From positions 1,364,001-1,428,000 of the forward strand of contig OW818641.1 in the NCBI GenBank assembly GCA_942492925.1: a stretch of 64,000 nucleotides of DNA. The letters run 5' to 3'. The notes beneath the pieces are model-generated. The model made no database searches. It saw nothing but the letters and a program-made list of their open reading frames with translations, and was not told the origin of the DNA. Within the stretch, counting starts at the first letter, position 1, and each line of letters opens with the position of its first letter. The position numbers and the translations under genes were made by a program. Source of the DNA: QZKY01 sp942492925 (GTDB lineage Bacteria; Pseudomonadota; Gammaproteobacteria; Burkholderiales; Burkholderiaceae_D). Of the stretch, positions 40,435-49,257 are shown piece after piece.

Positions 40435-41325
40435 ATGGATATTCGGCAATTACGGTACTTCATGGCCATCGTGGAAGAAGGCCAGATCAGTCGCGCGGCA
40501 CAACGGCTGCACATTGCGCAACCGCCGCTCAGTCTTCAGTTGAAATTGCTCGAGCAGGAGCTGGGCGTGCAGCTCATCGAGCGCAGCACACGAAGTTTGC
40601 AGCCGACGCCAGCAGGGCATGCGCTTTACCAGCGGGCAGAGCAAATCGTCGGCATGATCGATGCGGCGGCTAAAGAAGTGCGCGAGCAGGATGGCGCTAT
40701 GCGCGGGGTGCTGGCCATCGGCAGTCCACCCGCTTTGGGGAGTTTGTTCATGCCGGAGCGCATCCAGGCCTTTCATGCGCGTTATCCGGAAATGCGATTT
40801 CAGTGGCGAGAAGGGAACACCTTTCGTATTCTGGAATTGCTGGATGCGAATGTCATCGAATTCGGGATCGTGCGCTTGCCGGTGCGTGAAGGCGCGTTCG
40901 AGATGATCCCTTTGTTGACGGAACCGTGGGTCGCGATCGTGCCCAGGAAAAAACGCCAGCCCCCATCGATCACCCTATCCGAGTTGGCTAAATCCCCTTT
41001 GCTGTTGATGCATCGCCAAAGCGGCATTCGTGCGCACGACATGGTGTTGGATGCCTTCGCAAGCGAGGGATTGTCGCCCGCCATTTTCTGCGAAAGCGAT
41101 AATGTGTTGGCGCTCCTGTCGCTGGCCGAGCGCGGATTGGGCGTGGCGATTATGCCGCGCTCGACTTTGGCTTTGCGACCGGATGAATTCCATGCGATGG
41201 AGATTGCGGATTGTCAGCTGGCCTCCTCAGTCGCGGTCATTTGGCCCAAAGGGCGGCGATTGTCGGCCGCGGCGCGTCTTTTTCTCGAGATGTTCGAGCC
41301 AGCAGGTACAATGCACACTTCCTGA
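40435..41325 (+). CDS. LysR-family transcriptional regulator
   Basis: A 296-residue LysR protein. The N-terminal helix-turn-helix is typical (MDIRQLRYFMAIVEEGQIS, then AAQRLHIAQPPLSLQLKLLE, ending PTPAGHALYQRA) and a periplasmic-binding-protein-like effector domain follows (about 90-290). GGAGGG lies directly before ATG 40435, so an upstream in-frame start at 40369 is rejected. It is divergent from the panE-like gene and a perfect palindrome lies between them, so that gene and perhaps tauE are likely targets. The effector is unknown. Its end is 23 bases before rlmJ. Confidence 0.93.
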   Translation: MDIRQLRYFMAIVEEGQISRAAQRLHIAQPPLSLQLKLLEQELGVQLIERSTRSLQPTPAGHALYQRAEQIVGMIDAAAKEVREQDGAMRGVLAIGSPPALGSLFMPERIQAFHARYPEMRFQWREGNTFRILELLDANVIEFGIVRLPVREGAFEMIPLLTEPWVAIVPRKKRQPPSITLSELAKSPLLLMHRQSGIRAHDMVLDAFASEGLSPAIFCESDNVLALLSLAERGLGVAIMPRSTLALRPDEFHAMEIADCQLASSVAVIWPKGRRLSAAARLFLEMFEPAGTMHTS

Positions 41326-41348
41326 CGTTTTCCCTGAAAAGATTTTCC

Positions 41349-42242
41349 ATGCTGAGTTACCGCCACGCTTTCCATGCAGGCAATCACGCCGATGTGCTCA
41401 AGCACTTCGTGCTGGTGCAGTTGATTCAATACCTGCAACAAAAGGAGACGCCGTTTCATTTCATCGACACCCACGCCGGTGCCGGACTCTATGCACTGGA
41501 TAAAGGGTATGCGGCTAAAAGTGGTGAATCTCAAACGGGCATTGAGCGCCTATGGCAGCGCAAGGATCTGCCTGCTTCGCTGGAAGAGTATGTGAATCTG
41601 GTGAAGGCCTTGAACCCCGATGGCGCCTTGCGTCATTACCCAGGCTCTCCGTGGATTGCCAATACGCTGTTGCGCGAACAGGAACGGCTCAGGCTGTTTG
41701 AATTGCATCCAACCGACATCAAAATTCTGAGCGAGAATTTTCGCGAACTCGAAAAGGAACAGGGTAGGCCGCGCGGGCGTGGCACGCGCGTGATGATCGA
41801 GCAGGGCGATGGATTTGCGGCATTGAAGGCCTTGTTGCCGCCGCCGTCGCGCCGCGCACTGGTACTGATCGATCCGCCGTATGAAGTGAAAACGGATTAC
41901 CGTCACGTGACGGATACGCTCACGGATGCCTTAAAACGTTTTCCGACGGGGACGTATGCGATCTGGTATCCAGTACTGAATCGCAACGAATCGAAGCAAT
42001 TGATTCCGCGTCTGAAACGTTTACCGGCAACGCAATGGCTGGATGTGACCCTCTCGGTATCTGGCCCCGCGCCCGATGGCTTCGGGCTGCGCAGCAGCGG
42101 CATGTTCATTCTGAATCCGCCCTGGACGCTGGACGCGACACTGAAGGACGTCATGCCGTTTTTGGTGTCGGCACTGGGTCAGGATGACAGTGCCGGTTTT
42201 ACGCTGGAGAGTGGTGAAGCGCAGGGAGCATCGCGGCGATAA
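41349..42242 (+). CDS. rlmJ: 23S rRNA (adenine(2030)-N6)-methyltransferase RlmJ
   Basis: RlmJ methylates A2030 of 23S rRNA, in naked RNA before 50S assembly. The 297-residue protein starts MLSYRHAFHAGNHADVLKH, the diagnostic family start. It has FIDTHAGAGLYAL as SAM motif I, VLIDPPYEVKTDY as the catalytic DPPY motif, and a late GSGM-like GLRSSGMFILNPPW. ATG 41349 is required for the family N-terminus; longer in-frame starts run back into lysR. A GC-rich hairpin follows. Confidence 0.93.
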   Translation: MLSYRHAFHAGNHADVLKHFVLVQLIQYLQQKETPFHFIDTHAGAGLYALDKGYAAKSGESQTGIERLWQRKDLPASLEEYVNLVKALNPDGALRHYPGSPWIANTLLREQERLRLFELHPTDIKILSENFRELEKEQGRPRGRGTRVMIEQGDGFAALKALLPPPSRRALVLIDPPYEVKTDYRHVTDTLTDALKRFPTGTYAIWYPVLNRNESKQLIPRLKRLPATQWLDVTLSVSGPAPDGFGLRSSGMFILNPPWTLDATLKDVMPFLVSALGQDDSAGFTLESGEAQGASRR

Positions 42243-42244
42243 TC

Positions 42245-42286
42245 CCAGTCGGCCCCGACGGCCGACTGGCAAGCGCGCCAATTTTT
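42245..42286 (+). terminator. probable terminator after rlmJ (and flgN, convergent)
   Basis: CCAGTCGGCC (42245-42254) pairs perfectly with GGCCGACTGG (42260-42269) around a five-base loop. T5 follows only after 11 bases on the + strand, and no T run lies on the - strand, so efficiency is uncertain. It sits between the convergent rlmJ and flgN. Confidence 0.5.
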
Positions 42287-42311
42287 GCTCCGATTTTCGT
42301 TGATATGGCGT

Positions 42312-42794
42312 TTAGCCGACGACGAGGCTGCGACGTGAGGTCTGTACGCTGGTCTGGCCGTTGCGTCCGTAGACCTGCCCATCTTGGTCGCCTTGGAGTA
42401 CTTGCAAGGCGACCTGGTTGTGTGACATGTGGGTGCTGATCAGCAAACCGTTGGTGCGGTTCAGCTCCTTGGACGCGCGAACCAGTGCGCGTAATTCATT
42501 CCACGTTTTTTGGATAACATCCTTGTTGGGAACGATTGCTGATGAACTGTCCAGCCATTTTTGCATGCTGGCTTCTTCTGCAGCAAAGCCAACTTGTGCC
42601 AATGCCTTTAGGCGCGTCTTGGAAAGTTCGGCCATTCGTGTAACGAGTGCCGATTTCCTGGCAATCAGAGAACCCAACTCATCGATATTAGCTTTGGTCA
42701 GATGGTTTTGCTCTTCCTTGAGCACAGCCATCAGTTCACGGGCCGTATCGCATTCCTGAGCAAGTTGGTCAGTTGGGTTCGGGGAAGCAGTCAT
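42312..42794 (-). CDS. flgN: flagellar export chaperone FlgN
   Basis: FlgN keeps the hook-junction proteins FlgK and FlgL unfolded and delivers them to the export gate. The 160-residue protein is almost all helical (DTARELMAVLKEEQNHLTKANIDELGSL), with a disordered Gln/Gly-rich tail, as the family expects. It follows flgM by two bases on the same strand. The usual flgA-flgM-flgN order is kept, with flgK and flgL on the far side. Confidence 0.9.
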   Translation of the reverse strand: MTASPNPTDQLAQECDTARELMAVLKEEQNHLTKANIDELGSLIARKSALVTRMAELSKTRLKALAQVGFAAEEASMQKWLDSSSAIVPNKDVIQKTWNELRALVRASKELNRTNGLLISTHMSHNQVALQVLQGDQDGQVYGRNGQTSVQTSRRSLVVG

Positions 42795-42796
42795 GG

Positions 42797-43114
42797 TTAT
42801 CCTTTACGGTTTTGTATCAAATCTCGCACCGTGTCGATTAATCCTTCCGCCACTTTTTCGGCGTCCACTTTGAAAGTGCCGCTGGCGATGGCAGCCTTGA
42901 TTTCTTCGACCTTGTCGGTGTCAAACACACTGGCGCTCGCGACCTGAGATGCCAGCGATTGTGCCTGCGAAGACAACTGAACACTGACAGAAGCGGTTTG
43001 GCTGGCTTGCCCCGATCCGACAGCATCGGCTTTTTCAGCGCCCTTGCCGCCACTGGTCTGGGTAGCCCCGGTCGTCAGCCCCGTGGTCTTTTTGAGAGAG
43101 TCATTAATTTTCAC
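42797..43114 (-). CDS. flgM: anti-sigma-28 factor FlgM
   Basis: FlgM binds and blocks FliA (sigma-28) until the hook is finished and FlgM is exported, which releases late gene transcription. The 105-residue protein has the disordered export-competent N-terminal half and the sigma-binding C-terminal helices (FDTDKVEEIKAAIASGTFKVD, then AEKVAEGLIDTVRDLI). A good sigma-28 promoter lies 53 bases upstream, which gives the known feedback of FlgM on its own expression. Confidence 0.93.
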   Translation of the reverse strand: MKINDSLKKTTGLTTGATQTSGGKGAEKADAVGSGQASQTASVSVQLSSQAQSLASQVASASVFDTDKVEEIKAAIASGTFKVDAEKVAEGLIDTVRDLIQNRKG

Positions 43115-43166
43115 GACGTAGTCCTTTGTAATTAATGGTTAATGAATAGACTTTAACCCTGATTAC

Positions 43167-43193
43167 TTATCGGAGCAATTTTCAATAACTTTA
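43167..43193 (-). promoter_or_regulatory. sigma-28 (FliA) promoter of flgMN
   Basis: Read on the - strand, TAAA (43193-43190), 15 bases, then TCCGATAA (43174-43167) fits TAAA-N15-GCCGATAA with one mismatch. It lies between flgA and flgM and directs transcription into flgM. Confidence 0.85.
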
Positions 43194-43221
43194 ATGATTT
43201 ATTAACTAAATAACGATCTTT

Positions 43222-43935
43222 TTAAAACACAATTTCAACGACCCCTCCCAATCTTGCAATGCCGCTGACCGTCTGTCCCGATGACGTTCGCGTTTGGACC
43301 ATTTGACCTTCACTGGCGCTGCCGAGCGCCTTGGCTTCGGACGTGATTCGGAACCCCGTGCCTTGCGAAATCAGTCTTACCGTTTGACCAGATTGAATAA
43401 CTTGTTGATTACGCAACCATTCTTTTCGGATCGGGGTACCCAGTGCGAGCGACATCGAAACCTTTTTGCCGATGGCATCTGCCGTGGTGGTGATCGCACC
43501 GGGCGGCAAGGCGGTTAAGTCGCCGGTTGTTTTGACCAAATCTTTTTCTGTGATGATTTGTCCCTGGAGCAAGGGGTGTGCCGCCACAACGTATTCGCCA
43601 TTCACCTTGACGGTGGCTTTGACAAAAATTGTCCATTTGACAGGGGTTGCGCAACGTACCCCAACCGTGGTTTTTCCCCACGCGCGTTTGCCTGGGGGCA
43701 GAAATGCCTCTGGTGCCGAACAAGGCGCGAGGTTGTTGCGCGGGTCAATCGGACTGACCACGACATCCACCTTTCCTGGCATGCCCACTGACTGCGATTT
43801 CAAGAATTTCTCGACGCGGGTCTGTAGCGCATCGAGATCCTGCCGTCCCTCAATATTTTGTGCCCATGACAAGGACGTGGTCAGTAGTGCCAAAACAGCA
43901 AGCAGGGTTTGAAGAATCTGTTTCATATTAACCAT
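43222..43935 (-). CDS. flgA: flagellar basal body P-ring formation protein FlgA
   Basis: FlgA is the periplasmic chaperone for assembly of the FlgI P-ring around the rod. The 237-residue precursor has a signal peptide (MKQILQTLLAVLALLTTSLSWA). A SAF-like domain lies in the C-terminal half (LLQGQIITEKDLVKT, then TPIRKEWLRNQQVIQSGQTVRL). The start may be 43935 or 43926. It is divergent from flgB across a 170-base gap, where the master flagellar control presumably acts. Confidence 0.93.
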   Translation of the reverse strand: MVNMKQILQTLLAVLALLTTSLSWAQNIEGRQDLDALQTRVEKFLKSQSVGMPGKVDVVVSPIDPRNNLAPCSAPEAFLPPGKRAWGKTTVGVRCATPVKWTIFVKATVKVNGEYVVAAHPLLQGQIITEKDLVKTTGDLTALPPGAITTTADAIGKKVSMSLALGTPIRKEWLRNQQVIQSGQTVRLISQGTGFRITSEAKALGSASEGQMVQTRTSSGQTVSGIARLGGVVEIVF

Positions 43936-44105
43936 GATTGGTTTGTCTCACCGTCAATATTAAGCGCCTCTTGCCCAATCAAAGCGATGAACAGCACGGC
44001 GTTTTGCACGCTTATTGCGGTATGGAAAAAGGGGGGGGATTTATATGATTGACCCTATACAAATCTAATTGCAGCGGCCCTGGCCGGGTAATGAAGGAGG
44101 ATCCG

Positions 44106-44519
44106 ATGTTCGGTAAAACAAACGATGTGTTGGCGTACCACCAGATTGCACTGGCCGTACGAGGGCAGCGCCAGCAAATTCTGGCTTCCAACATTGCGAA
44201 TGCGGACACGCCCAATTACAAGGCCCGCGATATCGATTTTGCACAGGCTTTGCAAAATGCGTTGACCGATCAAAGCGCCACGTCCGGCGTGGGATTAACG
44301 AAAACGAATCAAAGCCATCTGGATGGCAACAAAACCGCTTCCGTTCTGGGCGGTGCGCCACTCTTGTACCGTACCGTGCAGCAAGGCAGCGTTGATGGGA
44401 ACACCGTTGATATGGATGTCGAGCGCAACCAGTTTGCCGACAACGCCTTGCGTTATGAAGCGGGCGTCACGCTGGTGAATGGTCAAATTAAAAATCTGCT
44501 GGCCGCCGTACAAGGATAA
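44106..44519 (+). CDS. flgB: flagellar proximal rod protein FlgB
   Basis: FlgB forms the part of the rod next to the MS-ring. The 137-residue protein begins MFGKTNDVLAYHQIALAVRGQRQQILASNIANADTPN in pieces typical of the family; ANADTPNYKARDIDF is the rod/hook signature. A strong AAGGAGG lies just before ATG 44106, so an in-frame start at 44049 is rejected. First gene of the flgBCDEFGHIJ operon. No clear sigma-54 site was found in the flgA-flgB gap, so a master regulator such as FlhDC is the likelier control. Confidence 0.95.
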   Translation: MFGKTNDVLAYHQIALAVRGQRQQILASNIANADTPNYKARDIDFAQALQNALTDQSATSGVGLTKTNQSHLDGNKTASVLGGAPLLYRTVQQGSVDGNTVDMDVERNQFADNALRYEAGVTLVNGQIKNLLAAVQG

Positions 44520-44524
44520 TCGCT

Positions 44525-44929
44525 ATGTCACTTTTTAATATCTTCACTATCGCAGGTTCTGGCATGAGCGCGCAAGGGCAGCGTCTCAACGCCGTCGCCA
44601 GCAATATTGCGAACGTGGACAGCACCACCAGTGCCAATGGCGAACCGTACCGCGCCAAACAAGTCGTGTTTCAAGAGACACCGATAGCGGGCAGCGTATC
44701 GAGCGGCGTGAAAGTGACGCAAGTCGTGGAAAATGCCGCGCCGCCGAAAAAAGTTTACGACCCCAAACATCCGCAGGCTGATGAAGCCGGGTATGTCAGC
44801 ATGCCCAACGTGAATGTGGCGGAAGAAATGGTAAACATGATTTCGGCAACGCGTTCGTATCAAACCAACGTCGACACCATGAATGCGGCTAAATCCATGC
44901 TGTTGAAGACCCTGACCATCGGTCAATAA
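44525..44929 (+). CDS. flgC: flagellar rod protein FlgC
   Basis: FlgC is a proximal rod subunit. The 134-residue protein has the N-terminal rod motif NAVASNIANVDSTTSANG and the C-terminal coiled-coil helix (VNVAEEMVNMISATRSYQTNVDTMNAAKSML), which packs in the rod tube. It starts five bases after flgB. Length and both motifs are standard. Confidence 0.96.
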   Translation: MSLFNIFTIAGSGMSAQGQRLNAVASNIANVDSTTSANGEPYRAKQVVFQETPIAGSVSSGVKVTQVVENAAPPKKVYDPKHPQADEAGYVSMPNVNVAEEMVNMISATRSYQTNVDTMNAAKSMLLKTLTIGQ

Positions 44930-44958
44930 ATGACTTCGCCATTACGAAAGGTTCCCTT

Positions 44959-45648
44959 ATGACTACCATATCCGCTTTGCAATCAGCAGTGAACGGGACG
45001 ACATCCACTTCTAGTACCTCAACGGATGCGGTCGCGGAAGCAGAAGACCGTTTCATGAAGTTATTGATCGCGCAGATGCAAAATCAGGATCCGCTCAACC
45101 CCCTGGACAATGCCGAAGTCACCAGCCAGATGGCGCAACTGTCGACCGTAACGGGGATTAACAAGTTGAATGCGTCGCTTGAATCATTGCAGTCAAGCCT
45201 GACCACAGGCCAGTCGCTTCAAGCCGCAAACATGATTGGGCATGGTGTTTTTGTCGCTGGGTCAAGCGTGACGCTTTCCACCATCACAAGCACGAGCGGC
45301 ACGACGAGTGTGCAGGGTGTGCTGGGCGCAAATCTTGAGGGCGCAGCAGATAAGGTCACGCTGACTATTCGCGATTCTTCCGGAGCGGCTGTTTATACGG
45401 AAGAACTGGGCAAGCAAAGTGCCGGCATCTTGACGTATGCGTGGGACGGCACAACAACAAGTGGAACAAAGGCGACCGCTGGTAAGTACACGTTTGAGAT
45501 AGCGGCAACCAAGGGTAGCGAAAAAGTGAAAGCGGCAACCTTGTCGTTCGGTGAAGTATCCAGTGTGACGAGCAGTACATCAGGCGCGCTACTTAACATT
45601 AGCGGTATTGGTGCTGTTAGCACTTCGGACATTGTCCAGATTTATTAA
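44959..45648 (+). CDS. flgD: flagellar hook assembly scaffold FlgD
   Basis: FlgD caps the growing hook and is discarded when the hook is complete. The 229-residue protein has the conserved N-terminal region FMKLLIAQMQNQDPLNPLDNAEVTSQMAQLSTV. A central Ig/Fn3-like FlgD domain follows (SGAAVYTEELGKQSAGILTYAWDGTT), with KATAGKYTFEIAAT near the end of that domain. It lies between flgC and flgE with short gaps. Confidence 0.95.
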   Translation: MTTISALQSAVNGTTSTSSTSTDAVAEAEDRFMKLLIAQMQNQDPLNPLDNAEVTSQMAQLSTVTGINKLNASLESLQSSLTTGQSLQAANMIGHGVFVAGSSVTLSTITSTSGTTSVQGVLGANLEGAADKVTLTIRDSSGAAVYTEELGKQSAGILTYAWDGTTTSGTKATAGKYTFEIAATKGSEKVKAATLSFGEVSSVTSSTSGALLNISGIGAVSTSDIVQIY

Positions 45649-45671
45649 TGAATTAAGCACAGGAGAGCATT

Positions 45672-46901
45672 ATGAGCTTCCAGCATGGTTTAAGTGGTTT
45701 GAATGCAGCATCGAAAAATCTGGATACGATTGGCAATAATGTCGCCAACTCCAGCACAGTTGGTTTTAAGTCAGGTCAAACCATTTTTGCTGACGTGTAT
45801 GCCAATGCACTCACGGGAGCGGGGGGCGCGCAAACGGGTATTGGCGTCAAAGTGGCTCAAGTGGCGCAGCAATTCACCCAAGGGAATATCACGACCTCTA
45901 ACAATACTTTGGACGTGGCCATCAATGGCAACGGTTTTTTCCGAATGAGTGATAACGGAGCCATTACCTATTCGCGTAACGGGCAGTTTCAGCTTGATGA
46001 CGAGGGCTACATCATTAATGCAAACGGCAGCCGGTTGACGGGTTACATGGCAGATGCCTCCGGTGTGCTCTCTGCTGGCGCACCGACTGAACTCAACATT
46101 AATACTGCTGACTTGAACCCCTTGGCGACGACGGAAGTCAATGCCGTTTTAAACCTTGACTCGACAAAGCCCATTATTACTGCAACATTTAATAGCGCTG
46201 ATTCGACAACCTTTAGCAGTTCTACTGCTGTGACAGCTTATGACACGCTTGGTAATTCGCATGTCCTGCAGACTTATTATGTAAAAACAGCTGCAAATGA
46301 GTGGGATGTTTACCTGGCTTGCGATGGAACGGTTGTTGACGGTGTCACTGGTGGGACTGTAGACCCTATCACGACGTTAAATTTTACATCTGCAGGCGCT
46401 TTGAGTACCGGCAGCCCGGTGACGGCCATCCCCGCCATCACGGTGACAACCGGTGCGGCCGCTTTGGATTTTGATATTGATTTTGCCGGAACGACGCAAT
46501 TCGGATCAGATTTCAGCGTGAACTCATTGACGCAAGACGGTTATACCTCCGGCAGCCTGTCCGGATTTACGATTGCTGATGACGGCATCATCAATGGACG
46601 CTATACCAACGGTCAGTCTGCAGTTCTTGGACAGGTAGTGTTGGCTTCGTTTTCCAATCCTAACGGCTTGCAGCCGCTCGGTAACAATCTTTGGGCGGAA
46701 ACGTCCGCTTCTGGTCAGCCACTAATTAATGCGCCCGGAGCAGGTAATGCTGGTGTGCTGCAATCGAATGCAGTTGAAGATTCCAACGTTGATCTGACCG
46801 CGGAACTGGTCAACATGATTACTGCTCAACGTTATTACCAGGCGAATGCGCAAACCATCAAGACGCAGGACGAAGTCATGCAAACGCTGGTGAATCTGTA
46901 A
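45672..46901 (+). CDS. flgE: flagellar hook protein FlgE
   Basis: FlgE builds the hook. The 409-residue protein starts MSFQHGLSGLNAASKNLDTIGNNVANSSTVGFKSG in segments typical of the family and ends with the helix ELVNMITAQRYYQANAQTIKTQDEVMQTLVNL. A central D2-type insertion holds the variable, surface-exposed part (about 150-300). AGGAGAG precedes the ATG. Most of the middle is Ser/Thr/Asn-rich, as is usual for hook proteins. Confidence 0.96.
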   Translation: MSFQHGLSGLNAASKNLDTIGNNVANSSTVGFKSGQTIFADVYANALTGAGGAQTGIGVKVAQVAQQFTQGNITTSNNTLDVAINGNGFFRMSDNGAITYSRNGQFQLDDEGYIINANGSRLTGYMADASGVLSAGAPTELNINTADLNPLATTEVNAVLNLDSTKPIITATFNSADSTTFSSSTAVTAYDTLGNSHVLQTYYVKTAANEWDVYLACDGTVVDGVTGGTVDPITTLNFTSAGALSTGSPVTAIPAITVTTGAAALDFDIDFAGTTQFGSDFSVNSLTQDGYTSGSLSGFTIADDGIINGRYTNGQSAVLGQVVLASFSNPNGLQPLGNNLWAETSASGQPLINAPGAGNAGVLQSNAVEDSNVDLTAELVNMITAQRYYQANAQTIKTQDEVMQTLVNL

Positions 46902-46945
46902 TGACGAAGCGATTCGGCCAAGTTGATGCAAATCGGGAGTAAAGC

Positions 46946-47686
46946 ATGGATCGATTGATATACACCGCGATGACCGGCGCCAAACACATTATGGAACAGC
47001 AGGCGACGGTCGCGAATAATCTGGCGAATGTTTCAACAAGTGGGTTTCGCGCGCAAATCGATTCGTTCCGTGCTGTGCCCGTGGTCAGCGAAGGCTTGCC
47101 GACACGCGCTTTCGTGGTGGATGCGACGGTGGGCACCAATTTTGAAAATGGTGTGATACACCAGACGGGCAATCCGCTGGATGTGGCGGTGCATGGCAAA
47201 GGCTGGATCGCGGTTCAGTTGGCCGATGGGACGGAGGCGTACACTCGTAGCGGCAATCTCAAGCTGGATGAAAACGGTCAGTTGCAAACCCAGAGCGGCC
47301 TCAATGTGATGGGCGACGGCGGCACGATTACGGTGCCACCAGACACGGTGGTGGCCATTGCCAAAGATGGCACGGTTTCCGGCATTTCCACGAACATCAC
47401 GCCCAGTGTGGTGACGACGCTGGGGCGCATCAAGCTGGTCAATCCGGCAGAAGGGGATCTGGTACGCGGCGATGATGGGCTTTTCCGTGCCAAGGATGGC
47501 AATCCGTTTGAAATGGATGAAAACGTAGTCGTAGTGGGCGGGGCGATTGAGAGCAGCAACGTCAATGTTGCCGATGCCATGGTCAACATGATTACGCTGT
47601 CGAGAAATTTTGAATTGCACATGAATTTGCTGAAAAACGCCGAAAGCAATGCAGAAAAGGCGTCGCAGATTCTTTCATTAGGCTAG
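46946..47686 (+). CDS. flgF: flagellar basal-body rod protein FlgF
   Basis: FlgF is a distal rod subunit. The 246-residue protein has the rod N-terminus (MDRLIYTAMTGAKHIMEQQ, then NNLANVSTSGF). The shared flgE/F/G domain includes GNPLDVAVHGKGWIAVQ and YTRSGNLKLDENGQL, and the C-terminal helix includes NVADAMVNMITLSRNFELHM. It begins 44 bases after flgE. Confidence 0.95.
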   Translation: MDRLIYTAMTGAKHIMEQQATVANNLANVSTSGFRAQIDSFRAVPVVSEGLPTRAFVVDATVGTNFENGVIHQTGNPLDVAVHGKGWIAVQLADGTEAYTRSGNLKLDENGQLQTQSGLNVMGDGGTITVPPDTVVAIAKDGTVSGISTNITPSVVTTLGRIKLVNPAEGDLVRGDDGLFRAKDGNPFEMDENVVVVGGAIESSNVNVADAMVNMITLSRNFELHMNLLKNAESNAEKASQILSLG

Positions 47687-47717
47687 TGCGATTAATTAAG
47701 ATGAACTGGAGAACACA

Positions 47718-48500
47718 ATGATTCGTTCACTATGGATAGCTAAGACCGGTCTGGATGCGCAGCAGACCCAGATGGATGTCATTGCCAACAATTTGGCGAA
47801 CGTCAGCACGACGGGCTTCAAGAAATCGCGCGCCGTTTTTGAAGACTTGCTCTACCAGACGGTGCGTCAGCCCGGTGCGAAAACGTCACAACAAACCGAA
47901 TCACCGTCCGGGTTGCAGATCGGCACTGGCGTACGGCCGGTGGCGACGGAGCGCATTCACACACAAGGCAATCTCACCAAGACGGACAACAGCAAGGATG
48001 TTGCCATTCAGGGCTCGGGATTTTTCCAGGTCCTGCTGCCGGATGGCACGACCGCCTACACCCGCGATGGCTCTTTTCAGACGGATAGCCAAGGTCAATT
48101 GGTGACGGCCAGTGGCTTTACGATTCAGCCCGCCATCACCATTCCGAATAATGCGACCAGCATCACGGTTGGCCGTGACGGCACGGTCAGCGTGACGCTG
48201 CCCGGCACAACGGCGACTTCGCAGGTCGGTACCTTGCAAGTCGCCACGTTTGTGAATCCGACGGGGTTGGAAAGTCGCGGCGAAAATTTATATGTCGAGA
48301 CCACAGCCTCGGGTACGCCAACCACCAATACGCCCGGCATGAATGGTGCGGGTTTATTGATACAGAACTACGTAGAAACGTCGAATGTGAACGTGGCGGA
48401 AGAACTGGTCAACATGATTCAGACGCAGCGTGCCTACGAAATCAACAGTAAGGCGATTACCGCATCGGATCAGATGCTGCAAAAGCTTGCCCAATTGTGA
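47718..48500 (+). CDS. flgG: flagellar distal rod protein FlgG
   Basis: FlgG forms the distal rod that passes through the P and L rings. The 260-residue length is standard. N-terminal MIRSLWIAKTGLDAQQTQMD and NNLANVSTTGFKKSRAVFEDL are classic FlgG, including the FlgG-specific region after residue 40. The C-terminal helix includes NVNVAEELVNMIQTQRAYEINSKAI in pieces. ACTGGAGAA is the ribosome-binding site. Confidence 0.97.
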   Translation: MIRSLWIAKTGLDAQQTQMDVIANNLANVSTTGFKKSRAVFEDLLYQTVRQPGAKTSQQTESPSGLQIGTGVRPVATERIHTQGNLTKTDNSKDVAIQGSGFFQVLLPDGTTAYTRDGSFQTDSQGQLVTASGFTIQPAITIPNNATSITVGRDGTVSVTLPGTTATSQVGTLQVATFVNPTGLESRGENLYVETTASGTPTTNTPGMNGAGLLIQNYVETSNVNVAEELVNMIQTQRAYEINSKAITASDQMLQKLAQL

Positions 48501-48543
48501 TGATGACGCGCTGAACCTTGAAGTCGTAATAACGGGTGGCACC

Positions 48544-49236
48544 ATGAAAAAAACGAATCAATCAATTTGGATGAAAGTGGGCAAGTGGCTGGCCCTGTCT
48601 GGCATGACGGCGGGTTTGGTTGGCTGTGCCATGACGCCCGACACGATTACGCATGAAACACCCGTGAAGCCGAACGTGGCCCGTCCCGCACCGGCGACGA
48701 ATGGCGCCATCTTTCAGACTGGTTCCTATCGACCCATGTTTGAGGACAGACGCGCGATGTATGTTGGCGATACGATCATCATCGTCATCAATGAAAAAAC
48801 CAGTGCGGCCAAGCAGGGGGCCGGATCAGCCAGTCACAGCGGGAGCGCTTCTTATTCGGCGGGGCAAATATTCAATGTCGCGGGACGTGATCTGGACAAG
48901 CTGGGCGTTTCCACTGCTGCGGCCAACAAATTCGAGGATAAAGGCGCGACGAGTTCCAGCAACAACTTTACCGGGACGATTAGCGCAATCGTAGTCGATG
49001 TTATGTCCAACGGGAATTTGCTGGTGAAAGGCGAAAAGCAGATTGCCATGGATCGCGGAACCGAATTCATCCGTATTTCCGGTATTGTCGATCCAAAAAA
49101 TATCGTTTCAGGCAATCAGATTTCTTCGGCACTCGTGGCGGATGCGCGTGTCGAATATCGATCGAATATGCGAATCGATATGGCCGACGTTATGTCGATG
49201 CTCTCTCGATTTTTCCTGAGCATTTCTCCGATTTGA
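48544..49236 (+). CDS. flgH: flagellar L-ring lipoprotein FlgH
   Basis: FlgH forms the L-ring in the outer membrane. The 230-residue precursor starts at ATG 48544 (MKKTNQSIWMKVGKWLALSG) and has a lipobox LVGC, so the mature protein is lipidated. Conserved segments are YRPMFEDRRAMYVGDTIII, FTGTISAIVVDVMSNGNLLV and MADVMSMLSRFFLSI at the end. A longer in-frame start at 48430 runs back into flgG and is rejected. It lies between flgG and flgI. Confidence 0.95.
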   Translation: MKKTNQSIWMKVGKWLALSGMTAGLVGCAMTPDTITHETPVKPNVARPAPATNGAIFQTGSYRPMFEDRRAMYVGDTIIIVINEKTSAAKQGAGSASHSGSASYSAGQIFNVAGRDLDKLGVSTAAANKFEDKGATSSSNNFTGTISAIVVDVMSNGNLLVKGEKQIAMDRGTEFIRISGIVDPKNIVSGNQISSALVADARVEYRSNMRIDMADVMSMLSRFFLSISPI

Positions 49237-49257
49237 TGGATTGACTGGAATAATCAC

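Noticed and set aside
43990..44010. Sigma-54-like sequence (GCAC ... TTGCA) before flgB
   Set aside because: The distance between CAC and TTGC is six bases, not five, and the -24 GG is not kept.
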